A stretch of DNA of 64,000 nt from DATEDA01 sp963744255 (GTDB taxonomy: Bacteria; Pseudomonadota; Gammaproteobacteria; Burkholderiales; SG8-39). The DNA is taken from NCBI GenBank assembly GCA_963744255.1, contig CAVUSZ010000045.1, forward strand, positions 6,562 to 70,561. Reading direction: 5' to 3'. A program made the translations under genes and the position numbers. Below, piece after piece: positions 35,382 through 42,826 of the stretch; the first letter of the stretch is position 1, and every line of letters starts with the position of its first letter. Under the pieces are notes generated by a model. It worked only from the letters and a program-made list of their open reading frames with translations. It was not told the DNA's origin and made no database searches.

Positions 35382-36122
35382 ATGCGCGTAGGCCTCTTCG
35401 TTACCTGCCTCGTCGACCTCATGCGCCCGGGTATCGGGTTTGCGGCGATCAAGCTGCTCGAGGCCGCCGGGTGCGAGGTCGTCGTTCCGCGGACACAGAC
35501 CTGCTGCGGCCAACCGGGCTACAACTCGGGCGACCGCGAGCCGGCACGCGCGCTCGCTCAGAAGCTACTCGACGAGTTCGAACCTTGCGACTATGTGGTC
35601 GCGCCGTCCGGCTCGTGCGCGGGGATGATCAGGACGCACTACCCCGACCTCTTCCCGGACGACGCCTACATGCGCGGCCGCGTGGAACGCCTCTGCGCGC
35701 GGGTCTACGAGCTCACCGATTTCCTGGTCAACGTGGCCGGGCTCGCGGCCGTTCCCGGCCGTTTCGCGGGCACGATCACCTATCATGACTCGTGCTCGGG
35801 GCTGCGCGAGCTCGGCATCAAGCACCAGCCGCGCGCGCTGCTCGGGCGCGTGCCCGGCCTCGCCCTCAGGGAGATGGACGAGTGCGAGCAGTGCTGCGGG
35901 TTCGGGGGCACGTTCGCGATCAAGTTCGGCGACGTGTCGGCCGCGATCGCCGACCGCAAGTGCGAGGCGATCGAAGCGACGGGAGCCGACGCGGTGGTTC
36001 TCGGCGATCTCGGCTGCATGCTGAACATCGAGGGCCGGCTGCGCCGCCGCGGCAACGAGACCGTCAAGGTGCTGCACGTCGCCGAAGTGCTCGCCGGCGC
36101 CGCTTCAACTGAGAGCACCTGA
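35382..36122 (+). CDS. lutA: L-lactate oxidation iron-sulfur protein LutA (LldE)
   Basis: A 246-residue protein with two CCG domains: QTCCGQPGYNSGD and ECEQCCGFGGTFAIKFG, each providing cysteines for the cluster. The length and motif order match LutA/LldE. In Bacillus and proteobacteria LutABC oxidises L-lactate to pyruvate. The stop overlaps the lutB ATG by one base. No lutC-type gene follows, so the electron route may differ. Confidence 0.9.
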   Translation: MRVGLFVTCLVDLMRPGIGFAAIKLLEAAGCEVVVPRTQTCCGQPGYNSGDREPARALAQKLLDEFEPCDYVVAPSGSCAGMIRTHYPDLFPDDAYMRGRVERLCARVYELTDFLVNVAGLAAVPGRFAGTITYHDSCSGLRELGIKHQPRALLGRVPGLALREMDECEQCCGFGGTFAIKFGDVSAAIADRKCEAIEATGADAVVLGDLGCMLNIEGRLRRRGNETVKVLHVAEVLAGAASTEST

Positions 36123-37540
36123 TGCACGTCCAGTCGATGCTTTTCAAGCGCCGCACCGCCGGCGCACTCGCCGACGGCGTGCTGCAGGCCAACCTGCGGA
36201 AGTTCGGGGCGAGCGGCTTCGCGCTCAGCCGAGCGAAAGCGGTCGAGGCGTACGGGCCGGCGGAGTTCGAGCGCCTGCGCACCGCCGGGGCCGCGATCAG
36301 GGATCGCGCGCTCGAAACGCTGGACGCGTACATCGAGCGCTTCGAGCGCGAGGCTACCCGGCGCGGCGCGACCGTCCTCTTCGCCGAGACCGGTGCCGAC
36401 GCGTGTGAGCTGGTGCTCGAAATCTGCCGCCGCCACGACCTGAAGAAGGCGATCAAGTCGAAATCGATGGTGTCCGAGGAGGCGGGGCTGAACGATGCGC
36501 TCGTAGCGGGCGGCGTGGAGCCGGTGGAGACCGACCTCGGCGAGTACATCATCCAGCTCGCCGGCGAGCCGCCGTCGCACATCATCGCGCCGGCTGTGCA
36601 CAAGTCGAAGGACGAGGTCGCCGACCTCTTCGCGCGGCACCACCGGCAGCCGCGCAAGAGCGACATCGGCGAGATGACGCGCGAGGCGCGGGCCGTGCTG
36701 CGCGGCCACTTCGTGTCCGCGGACCTCGGCATCTCCGGCGGCAACTTCCTGATCGCCGAGTCGGGCTCCGGCGTCGTCGTGACCAACGAGGGCAACGGCC
36801 GGATGGTGACGACGTTGCCGCGGGTGCACGTGTGCATCACCGGCATCGAGAAGGTGATCCCGACGCTCGAGGATTTCGCAACGCTGCTGCGCCTCCTCAC
36901 GCGGTCGGCGACCGGCCAGCCGATCTCGAACTACGTCAGCCTGTTCACGGGACCGCGCCAGCCGGGCGATCGCGACGGGCCGACGCACATGTACTTCATC
37001 CTCGTGGACGCCGGCCGCACGAACCTCGTCGGCGGCGACCTGCAGGAGATGCTCCGGTGCATCCGCTGCGGCGCGTGCATGAACCATTGCCCCGTGTACC
37101 GCACGGTCGGCGGGCACGCCTACGGCTGGGTCTACCCCGGGCCGATGGGTGCGGTGCTCACGCCGTCGTACGTCGGGCTGGAGAACGCGCTCGATCTCCC
37201 GCACGCGGCGACGCTCTGCAACCAGTGCGGCGTCGTGTGCCCGGTGCGGATTCCGCTGCCGGAGCTCCTGCGCAAGCTCCGCGAGAAGCAGGTCGAGCAG
37301 CGCCTGCGGCCCAAGGGCGAGATCCTCGGGTTGCGTGTCTGGGCCTGGGTGGCGCAGCGGCCGCGGTTGTACGGGCTCGCGACGCGCTGGGCGGCGTGGT
37401 TCCTGCATGTCCTCGGCGGCCGCTCGGGCTGGATCCACCGGCTTCCGCTCGGGTCGGGTTGGACGCGCGAGCGCGACTTTCCAGCGCCGCGGGGCGGCAC
37501 CTTCCGCGACCTCTACGCGAAGGCAAGATCCGGTCGGTGA
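36122..37540 (+). CDS. lutB: L-lactate oxidation iron-sulfur protein LutB (LldF)
   Basis: A 472-residue protein with an N-terminal LUD domain (GADACELVLEICRRHDLKKA, then VKS-like KSKSMVSEEAGLN) and a ferredoxin-type domain. The latter has LRCIRCGACMNHCPVYRTVGG and LCNQCGVVCPVRIPLP, two [4Fe-4S] cluster sets. The C-terminal part resembles DUF3390 of LutB. With LutA it forms the membrane-associated lactate oxidase complex. It is translationally coupled to lutA. The alanine dehydrogenase gene begins 18 bases later. Confidence 0.92.
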   Translation: MHVQSMLFKRRTAGALADGVLQANLRKFGASGFALSRAKAVEAYGPAEFERLRTAGAAIRDRALETLDAYIERFEREATRRGATVLFAETGADACELVLEICRRHDLKKAIKSKSMVSEEAGLNDALVAGGVEPVETDLGEYIIQLAGEPPSHIIAPAVHKSKDEVADLFARHHRQPRKSDIGEMTREARAVLRGHFVSADLGISGGNFLIAESGSGVVVTNEGNGRMVTTLPRVHVCITGIEKVIPTLEDFATLLRLLTRSATGQPISNYVSLFTGPRQPGDRDGPTHMYFILVDAGRTNLVGGDLQEMLRCIRCGACMNHCPVYRTVGGHAYGWVYPGPMGAVLTPSYVGLENALDLPHAATLCNQCGVVCPVRIPLPELLRKLREKQVEQRLRPKGEILGLRVWAWVAQRPRLYGLATRWAAWFLHVLGGRSGWIHRLPLGSGWTRERDFPAPRGGTFRDLYAKARSGR

Positions 37541-37558
37541 CGGCAAGGTGAGAGTCCT

Positions 37559-38662
37559 GTGATCATCGGCGTCCCGAAGGAGGTCAAGCCCCACGAGTAC
37601 CGCGTTGGCCTCACCCCGACCTCCGTGCGCGAACTCGCGGCGCAAGGGCACGAGGTGATCGTCGAATCCGACGCCGGCGCCGGCATCAGCGCCGCCGACG
37701 CCGCGTACGAGCGGGCCGGTGCTCGAATCGCAGATCCCTGGGCGGCCGAGCTGGTCGTCAAGGTGAAGGAGCCGCAACCGCAGGAGCGGAAGAGACTCAC
37801 GGAGAAGCAGGTCCTCTTCACGTACCTGCACCTTGCGCCGGATCCCGAGCAGACGAATGATCTGGTCGCATCCGGGGCGGTGTGCATCGCCTACGAGACG
37901 GTCACCAGCGCGCGCGGGGGGCTGCCGCTCCTCGCGCCGATGTCGGAAGTCGCCGGACGCATGTCGGTGCAGGTAGGCGCGAGCTGCCTCGAGAAGGAAC
38001 GCGGCGGCATGGGGATCCTGCTCGGCGGCGTGCCCGGCGTGCCGCCGGCGAAGATCACCGTGCTCGGTGCGGGCGTAGCGGGGGCTAGCGCGATCCGGTT
38101 GGCGGTCGGCGTCGGCGCTCGCGTGTACGCCCTCGATCGATCGGTCGAGGTCCTCAGGAACATAGAACGGGAGTTCGCCGCACGGGTCGTCACGGTGTAC
38201 TCGAGCCGCGATGCGGTCGAGCAGAACGTGCTCTCGGCCGACCTCGTGATCGGCGCGGTGTTGGTTCCGGGCGCCGCGACGCCGAAGCTGGTGACGCGCC
38301 GGCTGGTCAAGGACATGAAGCAGGGTGCGGTGGTCGTCGACATCGCGATCGACCAGGGCGGCTGCTTCGAGACCTCGCGTCCGACCACGCACGCCGACCC
38401 GACCTACGTGGTCGACGGCGTGGTGCACTACTGCGTTACCAACATGCCGGGCGCGGTGCCGCGCACGTCGACCTACGCGCTGAACAACGCCACGCTACCG
38501 TTCGTTGCTGCGCTCGCCCGCAAGGGCTGGAAGCGCGCCCTCACCGACGACCCGCATCTCAGGAATGGCCTCAACGTCGCGTGCGGCCAGGTGACGCACC
38601 CGGAAGTTGCCGCGGCCGTCAATGCGCCTTACTTTCCGGCCGACGAAGCGATCCGAGGCTAG
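37559..38662 (+). CDS. ald: alanine dehydrogenase
   Basis: A 367-residue alanine dehydrogenase from GTG. The start VIIGVPKEVKPHEYRVGLTP is diagnostic. Catalytic Lys70 (VKVKEP) and His91 (YLHLAPD) align with Lys75 and His96 of the mycobacterial enzyme. The NAD site is VLGAGVAGASAIRLAVG. It interconverts L-alanine and pyruvate, linking to the lactate-derived pyruvate of LutAB. It is 18 bases from lutB, so it is likely in the same operon under the IclR regulator. Confidence 0.95.
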   Translation: MIIGVPKEVKPHEYRVGLTPTSVRELAAQGHEVIVESDAGAGISAADAAYERAGARIADPWAAELVVKVKEPQPQERKRLTEKQVLFTYLHLAPDPEQTNDLVASGAVCIAYETVTSARGGLPLLAPMSEVAGRMSVQVGASCLEKERGGMGILLGGVPGVPPAKITVLGAGVAGASAIRLAVGVGARVYALDRSVEVLRNIEREFAARVVTVYSSRDAVEQNVLSADLVIGAVLVPGAATPKLVTRRLVKDMKQGAVVVDIAIDQGGCFETSRPTTHADPTYVVDGVVHYCVTNMPGAVPRTSTYALNNATLPFVAALARKGWKRALTDDPHLRNGLNVACGQVTHPEVAAAVNAPYFPADEAIRG

Positions 38663-38772
38663 CCGCGCGGGGCATGCTCGCTCGGGGGGACGCGCGTGTC
38701 CCGGTCACGGTCCCAGGTGGCGCACGAATGGTGCGGCGTGCGTCTCACGTCGACCTCAGTGCGCGAGCTGAT

Positions 38773-39387
38773 TCAGTCCAGCGGCAGCGCGCCGAGGTAA
38801 CTCCGCGCCGCCTCGAGTTGCATCAGCTCGGCCCAGCCAGGCGCGTGGGCAAGCCGGCCGCGGTTCACGAAGATGAACCGCTCGCACGTCTCACGCAGGA
38901 TGTCGAGGTGGAAGGCAGCAGTCGGATGCAGGCACAGAAACACGAGCCGCCCCTCCCGCCGGAGCCGGCGGAAGAAATCCAGCATGAACCCGATATAGCC
39001 ATCCTGCGTGTTGAATTGCGGCTCGTCGAAGAGGTGCACGAGCGGATAGTCGCTCGCCGCGGGCTCGAGCATGAAGCTCGGCACGGTCCGCTTGAAGGCC
39101 CGCACCTGGTAGGACTGGTGGTAGTGGATCGCGAGACGATCGCGCTCCCGGTAGCGCACGCGATGAATGTCGCGCCCGTCGATGCGCACCCGCCCGGCGG
39201 ACGGCAGGTTGGAGCCGGTGATCAGCTCGAAGAGCGTCGTCTTTCCGGAGCCGTTCGGTCCCATCACGCCGACGATCGCCGGCCCCGGAATGCGAAAGTC
39301 GGCTTCGAGCGAGAACGTGATCTCGCGCTTGAGCATCCCGCGGGTGTACTGCTTGCGGAGCCCCTCGACTGTCAGCATAGGTTGCAT
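38773..39387 (-). CDS. ABC transporter ATPase lacking the signature helical domain
   Basis: A 204-residue ATPase at the end of the Liv cluster. Walker A GPNGSGKTT (43-51) and the Q-loop Gln91 are present, and Walker B is LVHLFDEPQF (Glu122). Between the Q-loop and Walker B only about 30 residues occur instead of about 70, and no LSGGQ-type signature is found. A possible H-loop is CLHPTAAFH. So this is either a degenerate or a divergent ABC domain. It is 11 bases downstream of livF, so it is co-transcribed with LivMGF. Confidence 0.65.
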   Translation of the reverse strand: MQPMLTVEGLRKQYTRGMLKREITFSLEADFRIPGPAIVGVMGPNGSGKTTLFELITGSNLPSAGRVRIDGRDIHRVRYRERDRLAIHYHQSYQVRAFKRTVPSFMLEPAASDYPLVHLFDEPQFNTQDGYIGFMLDFFRRLRREGRLVFLCLHPTAAFHLDILRETCERFIFVNRGRLAHAPGWAELMQLEAARSYLGALPLD

Positions 39388-39398
39388 CCGGCCGTTCC

Positions 39399-40127
39399 CT
39401 AGATCCCGAGCAGGCGCGCGCGCAACGCGTCATCCCCGAGCAGCGCACGCGCCGGCCCCTCGTGCACGATCCGCCCGCGGTCCATGACGTAGCAGCGGTC
39501 GGCCACGGCGAGCGCGCTCGCCACGTTCTGCTCGACGATGAGCACGGCAATGCCCTCCCGCTTCAGCCGTTCCACCGTGCCCATCACGTCCTGCGCGATC
39601 TTCGGGGCGAGCCCCTGGGTCGGCTCGTCGAGCAGCACGAGACCCGGCGAGCCGAGCAGGGCGCGCGAGATCGCCACCATCTGCATCTCCCCGCCGGAGA
39701 GGTTCTCGCACTCCCGGTGCAGCAGGTGCTCGAGCGCGCTGAAGATCCCGCAGCATTCGCGCTCGCTCCACGCGCGGAACCGCGAGCGCTTGCGCGCGAT
39801 CGCGAGGTTTCGCGCCACGGTGAGAGAAGGAAAGATGCGCCGGTCGTCGGGCACCCAGCCGACGCCGGCGCGGGCGATCTCGTGCGTGGCGAGGCGGGTC
39901 GTGTCGCGCCCGTCGAACAGGATGGTGCCGGTCCGCGGGGGCGTGAGGCCGAGGATGGCCCGGAGCGTGGTGGTCTTGCCCGCGCCGTTTGGCCCGAGCA
40001 GCGCCACGGCTTCGCCGGCGCCGACCGCGAGCGAGACGCCGAAGAGCGCCTGCGTCTCGCCGTAGAACGCGCTGATGCCCTCGACCGAGAGCATCGGCGC
40101 GACAAGCGGCGCCGGAACCGCGCTCAC
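39399..40127 (-). CDS. livF: branched-chain-type ABC transporter ATPase LivF
   Basis: A 242-residue ATPase from GTG, overlapping the LivG stop by four bases. It has GPNGAGKTT (Walker A), ENLSGGEMQMVAISRALL (signature) and LVLLDEPTQGLAP (Walker B), the LivF-type pattern. The typical IAVLIVEQNVASALAVADRCYV C-terminal strand is present. With LivG it powers LivH/LivM import. The neighbouring IolC, hydroxyacid dehydrogenase and MmsA suggest the substrate is a polyol or sugar-acid type compound rather than an amino acid. Confidence 0.9.
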   Translation of the reverse strand: MSAVPAPLVAPMLSVEGISAFYGETQALFGVSLAVGAGEAVALLGPNGAGKTTTLRAILGLTPPRTGTILFDGRDTTRLATHEIARAGVGWVPDDRRIFPSLTVARNLAIARKRSRFRAWSERECCGIFSALEHLLHRECENLSGGEMQMVAISRALLGSPGLVLLDEPTQGLAPKIAQDVMGTVERLKREGIAVLIVEQNVASALAVADRCYVMDRGRIVHEGPARALLGDDALRARLLGI

Positions 40128-40870
40128 CCCAGCTCCCCCAGGTTCGACCGCTGCACCCACGAGTTCGCGCGCAGCTCGTCCGGCGTGCCGCGCGCGATCA
40201 CCTGTCCCCAGTGGATCACCGAGATCTCGTCCGCGAGCCCGAACAGGAACCGCATGTCGTGCTCGATGATCACGATCGTGAGGTCGCGCCGGATCTCGCG
40301 CACGAGCTCGGCGAGCCGGGTCGTGCCCTCGGTGCCCAGGCCTGCGGTCGGCTCGTCGAGGAAGAGGAGTCGCGGCTTCGCTGCCAGCGCGACCGCGATC
40401 TCGAGCGCGCGGCGCTCGCCGTAGGACAGGCTTCTTGCCCGCGCGAGCTCCTTGCCGCGCAGGCCGACGCGCGCGAGCACGGATGCCGCCTCGTCGACGA
40501 GCGAGGTCGCGCGCGCAGCGTCGCGCGTGAAGTCGAACCCGCGCGCTCTCAGGCCCGGCAGCGCGACGAGCACGTTCTCGAGCGCGGTCGTCTCGTCGAA
40601 GAGATTCATGACCTGGAACGAGCGGGCGATGCCGCGGCGGGCGATCTCGCGCGGGGCGAGCCCGGTGATGTTCTCGCCTGCGAACCAGACCTCGCCGCGG
40701 TCGGGGCGGTAGCGGCCGGTGAGGCAGTTGAAGCAGGTGGTCTTGCCGGCGCCGTTCGGCCCCATGATCCCGGCGAGCCGGCCGGCCGCGAACGCGAGGT
40801 TGACGTCTTCCAGCACGACGGCGTGGCCGAAGCGCTTGGAGAGCTTGCGTGCCTCGAAGAGCGGGGTCAT
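40124..40870 (-). CDS. livG: branched-chain-type ABC transporter ATPase LivG
   Basis: A 248-residue ATPase starting MTPLFEARKLSKRFG. It has GPNGAGKTTCFNCLTG (Walker A) and the LivG-type signature RSLSYGERRALEIAVAL, and LLFLDEPTAGLG. The IARSFQVMNLF region after the Q-loop is also LivG-type. It overlaps livM upstream by four bases (ATG within the stop) and livF downstream by four bases. Part of the left-going LivMGF operon. Confidence 0.92.
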   Translation of the reverse strand: MTPLFEARKLSKRFGHAVVLEDVNLAFAAGRLAGIMGPNGAGKTTCFNCLTGRYRPDRGEVWFAGENITGLAPREIARRGIARSFQVMNLFDETTALENVLVALPGLRARGFDFTRDAARATSLVDEAASVLARVGLRGKELARARSLSYGERRALEIAVALAAKPRLLFLDEPTAGLGTEGTTRLAELVREIRRDLTIVIIEHDMRFLFGLADEISVIHWGQVIARGTPDELRANSWVQRSNLGELG

Positions 40871-41883
40871 CGGGGCCGTCCAACGATGCTCTGCGCGATC
40901 CCTGCAATGCCCTCGGGCTTGAACAGCACCATCGCCATGAAGGCGAGGCCGTACCAGAGGAGCCAGGTCTCGGTGTACGCGCCGAGGAGGTCGCGCGCGA
41001 GGATGAAGAACGCGGCGCCGATCACCGGCCCCCAGAAGCTGACCAGCCCGCCGCCGATCAGCACCATCATCACCACGAAACCGGAGTTGTGCAGGCTCAT
41101 CACGTTCGGATAGGCCGACTGCTGGGCCATCGCGAAGAGGGCCCCGGCGAGCCCGGCGATCGAAGCCGAGATCACGAACGCGAGCCACTTGTAGAGCCAG
41201 ACGTTGTGGCCGACGAACGCGGCGCGCATCTCGTTCTGCTTCACGGCGTGCAGGATGCGTCCGAACGGCGAGTGGACGAGTCGCCACAGTGCCACGACCA
41301 CCAGTGCGAACGCCATGAACGAGAAGTAGAAGAGCGCTTCGTTGGAGACGAGGCTCAGGCTCGCAAACCCGAAGTCGGCGGGCAGCCGCCTGATGTTGAG
41401 GAGGCCGTCCTCCCCGCCGGTGACGCTGTGCCACTTGATCGCGACGAACCAGAACACCTGGCCGAAGGCGATGGTGAGGAGAGCGTAGTAGATCCCGCGC
41501 CGGTGCGAGATGAACGCCGCGACGATCGCGCCGGCGAGGGCCGCCGCGAGCACGGCGACGCCGAGGTCGAGCCAGAGGTTCGCGGCAACGAGCTTCTGCG
41601 CGAGCCCGAACCCGTACGCGCCGACCCCGAAGTACGCGCCGTGCCCGAACGACGGCAGCCCGGCGTGGCCGAGGAGCAGGTTGTAGCCGAGCGCAAACAG
41701 CATCCAGATGACGATCTCGAGCGCGAGGTACTGGTACAGGCCGAGCGCGCCGAGCCAGAGCGGCGTCGTCGCGAGGATGGCGAAGGTCGCCGCCATCGGC
41801 CAGGTGAAGAGCCCGGCCGGCGCGAGCCGCGCCGGCCGGGCGCCCGGGGCCCGTACGAACAGCTCTTCCGCGGCGCTCGCCAC
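40867..41883 (-). CDS. livM: branched-chain-type ABC transporter permease LivM
   Basis: I place the start at a GTG with GGGGAGAGGCGG upstream, giving a 338-residue permease; an open frame runs further upstream into the promoter and is not coding. Nine to ten membrane helices are visible. LivM motifs are LLGHAGLPSFGHGAYFGVGA, the GIYYALLTIAFGQVFWF segment, and AVKQNEMRAAFVGHNVWLYK, the cytoplasmic EAA-like loop. It forms the channel with LivH, which is encoded 5 kb away on the other strand within the same gene block. Confidence 0.9.
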   Translation of the reverse strand: MASAAEELFVRAPGARPARLAPAGLFTWPMAATFAILATTPLWLGALGLYQYLALEIVIWMLFALGYNLLLGHAGLPSFGHGAYFGVGAYGFGLAQKLVAANLWLDLGVAVLAAALAGAIVAAFISHRRGIYYALLTIAFGQVFWFVAIKWHSVTGGEDGLLNIRRLPADFGFASLSLVSNEALFYFSFMAFALVVVALWRLVHSPFGRILHAVKQNEMRAAFVGHNVWLYKWLAFVISASIAGLAGALFAMAQQSAYPNVMSLHNSGFVVMMVLIGGGLVSFWGPVIGAAFFILARDLLGAYTETWLLWYGLAFMAMVLFKPEGIAGIAQSIVGRPR

Positions 41884-41905
41884 CCGCCTCTCCCCGCTCC
41901 GCTCT

Positions 41906-41958
41906 GGACAAACGGAAATATACGTTCTATTCTTTGAACAAGCAAGAACGTTTGTTCT
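41906..41958. promoter_or_regulatory. palindromic region between livM and the RpiR gene (putative operator)
   Basis: The AT-rich divergent gap holds AGAACGTTTGTTCT (41,945-41,958), a palindrome with 5-base arms and a 4-base centre. It also holds CGTTTGTTC at 41,949-41,957, matched in inverted orientation by GGACAAACG (41,906-41,914) with one mismatch. GTTC...GAAC arms occur again between (41,924-41,939). These repeats are the likely binding sites of the RpiR regulator, so they would control both the LivMGF operon and the iolC operon. Confidence 0.6.
41917..41945 (-). promoter_or_regulatory. putative sigma-70 promoter for livM
   Basis: Read on the minus strand, TTGCTT (41,940-41,945) is followed after 17 bases by TATATT (41,917-41,922), five of six matches to the -10 consensus. 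It lies about 35 bases upstream of the livM GTG and overlaps the palindromes, which fits repression by the neighbouring regulator. Confidence 0.5.
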
Positions 41959-41971
41959 AGGAGCCCAGGGG

Positions 41972-42826
41972 ATGCCCGCGCGGCCGGCGACGTACGAAGA
42001 GCTGAAAGACGCGATCTCGCGCGAGTACCCGCGGCTCTCGAAGCAGCTGCAGGCGATCGCCCGGTTCGCGCTCGAGCGGCCGCACAATCTGGCGCTCAGC
42101 ACCGTCGCCGCGATCGCCGAGTCCCTCGGCGTGCAGCCGTCCAGCCTGATCCGCTTCGCGAACGCGATGGGCTTCGCCGGGTTCTCCGAGATGCAGCGCC
42201 TCTTCCGCTCGCATCTCGTCGCCCGCTCGGGCGTTTCCTATCGCGAGCGCATCGCGGGCCTCAGGGCGCGCGGCAAGGGCGGTGGCACGGCGCCGCCCGA
42301 CGTGCTCCACGGTTTCGTCGCCGACTCGATCCACGGCCTCGAGCGGCTGGAGGAGGCGATCTTGCCGGCGGACCTCCGCGCCGCCGTCAGGCTGCTCGCC
42401 GGCGCCCAGACGACCCACGTCATCGGGCTCCGGCGCTCGTTCCCGGTCGCCGCTTACCTCGCCTACGCGCTCGGGCAACTCGAGATCCGCACGCAGCTCC
42501 TGGACGGCGCAGGCGGGATGAACCGCGAGTTCTCGCGCATGGCCGGCCGCAAGGACCTCCTGATCGCGGTCAGCTTCCGCAACTACACCCTCGAGACCGT
42601 CGAGATCGCGCAAGAGTGCCGCGGCCGCGGGGTCCCGGTGATCGCGATCACCGACACCCCGCTGTCGCCGCTCGTGCGCTCCGCCACCGTGGCCTTCGAG
42701 CTGGGCGACGACTCGAGCCGGCCGTTCCGCTCGCTCGTCGAGCCGCTCTGTCTCGCGCAGTCGCTCGTCGTGAGCGTCGGCCACCATCTCGCCGAGCGGA
42801 ACGGCGCGTCGCGGAGGGCGGCGTGA
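41972..42826 (+). CDS. RpiR-family (MurR/SIS) transcriptional regulator
   Basis: A 284-residue protein with AGGAG eight bases before its ATG. The N-terminal RpiR helix-turn-helix spans about residues 1-80 (LALSTVAAIAESLGVQPSSL, then NAMGFAGFSEMQRLFR). The C-terminal SIS sugar-phosphate domain spans about 130-265 (THVIGLRRSFPVAAYLAYAL, then DLLIAVSFRNYTLETVEIAQ). RpiR proteins control inositol genes in many alphaproteobacteria and betaproteobacteria. It overlaps iolC by four bases, so it is likely an autoregulated local repressor sensing a phosphorylated intermediate. Confidence 0.9.
   Translation: MPARPATYEELKDAISREYPRLSKQLQAIARFALERPHNLALSTVAAIAESLGVQPSSLIRFANAMGFAGFSEMQRLFRSHLVARSGVSYRERIAGLRARGKGGGTAPPDVLHGFVADSIHGLERLEEAILPADLRAAVRLLAGAQTTHVIGLRRSFPVAAYLAYALGQLEIRTQLLDGAGGMNREFSRMAGRKDLLIAVSFRNYTLETVEIAQECRGRGVPVIAITDTPLSPLVRSATVAFELGDDSSRPFRSLVEPLCLAQSLVVSVGHHLAERNGASRRAA

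Noticed and set aside
41884..41971. AT-rich gap considered as an attachment site or mobile element edge
   Set aside because: It is explained as a divergent promoter with operators; no integrase or direct repeats nearby.
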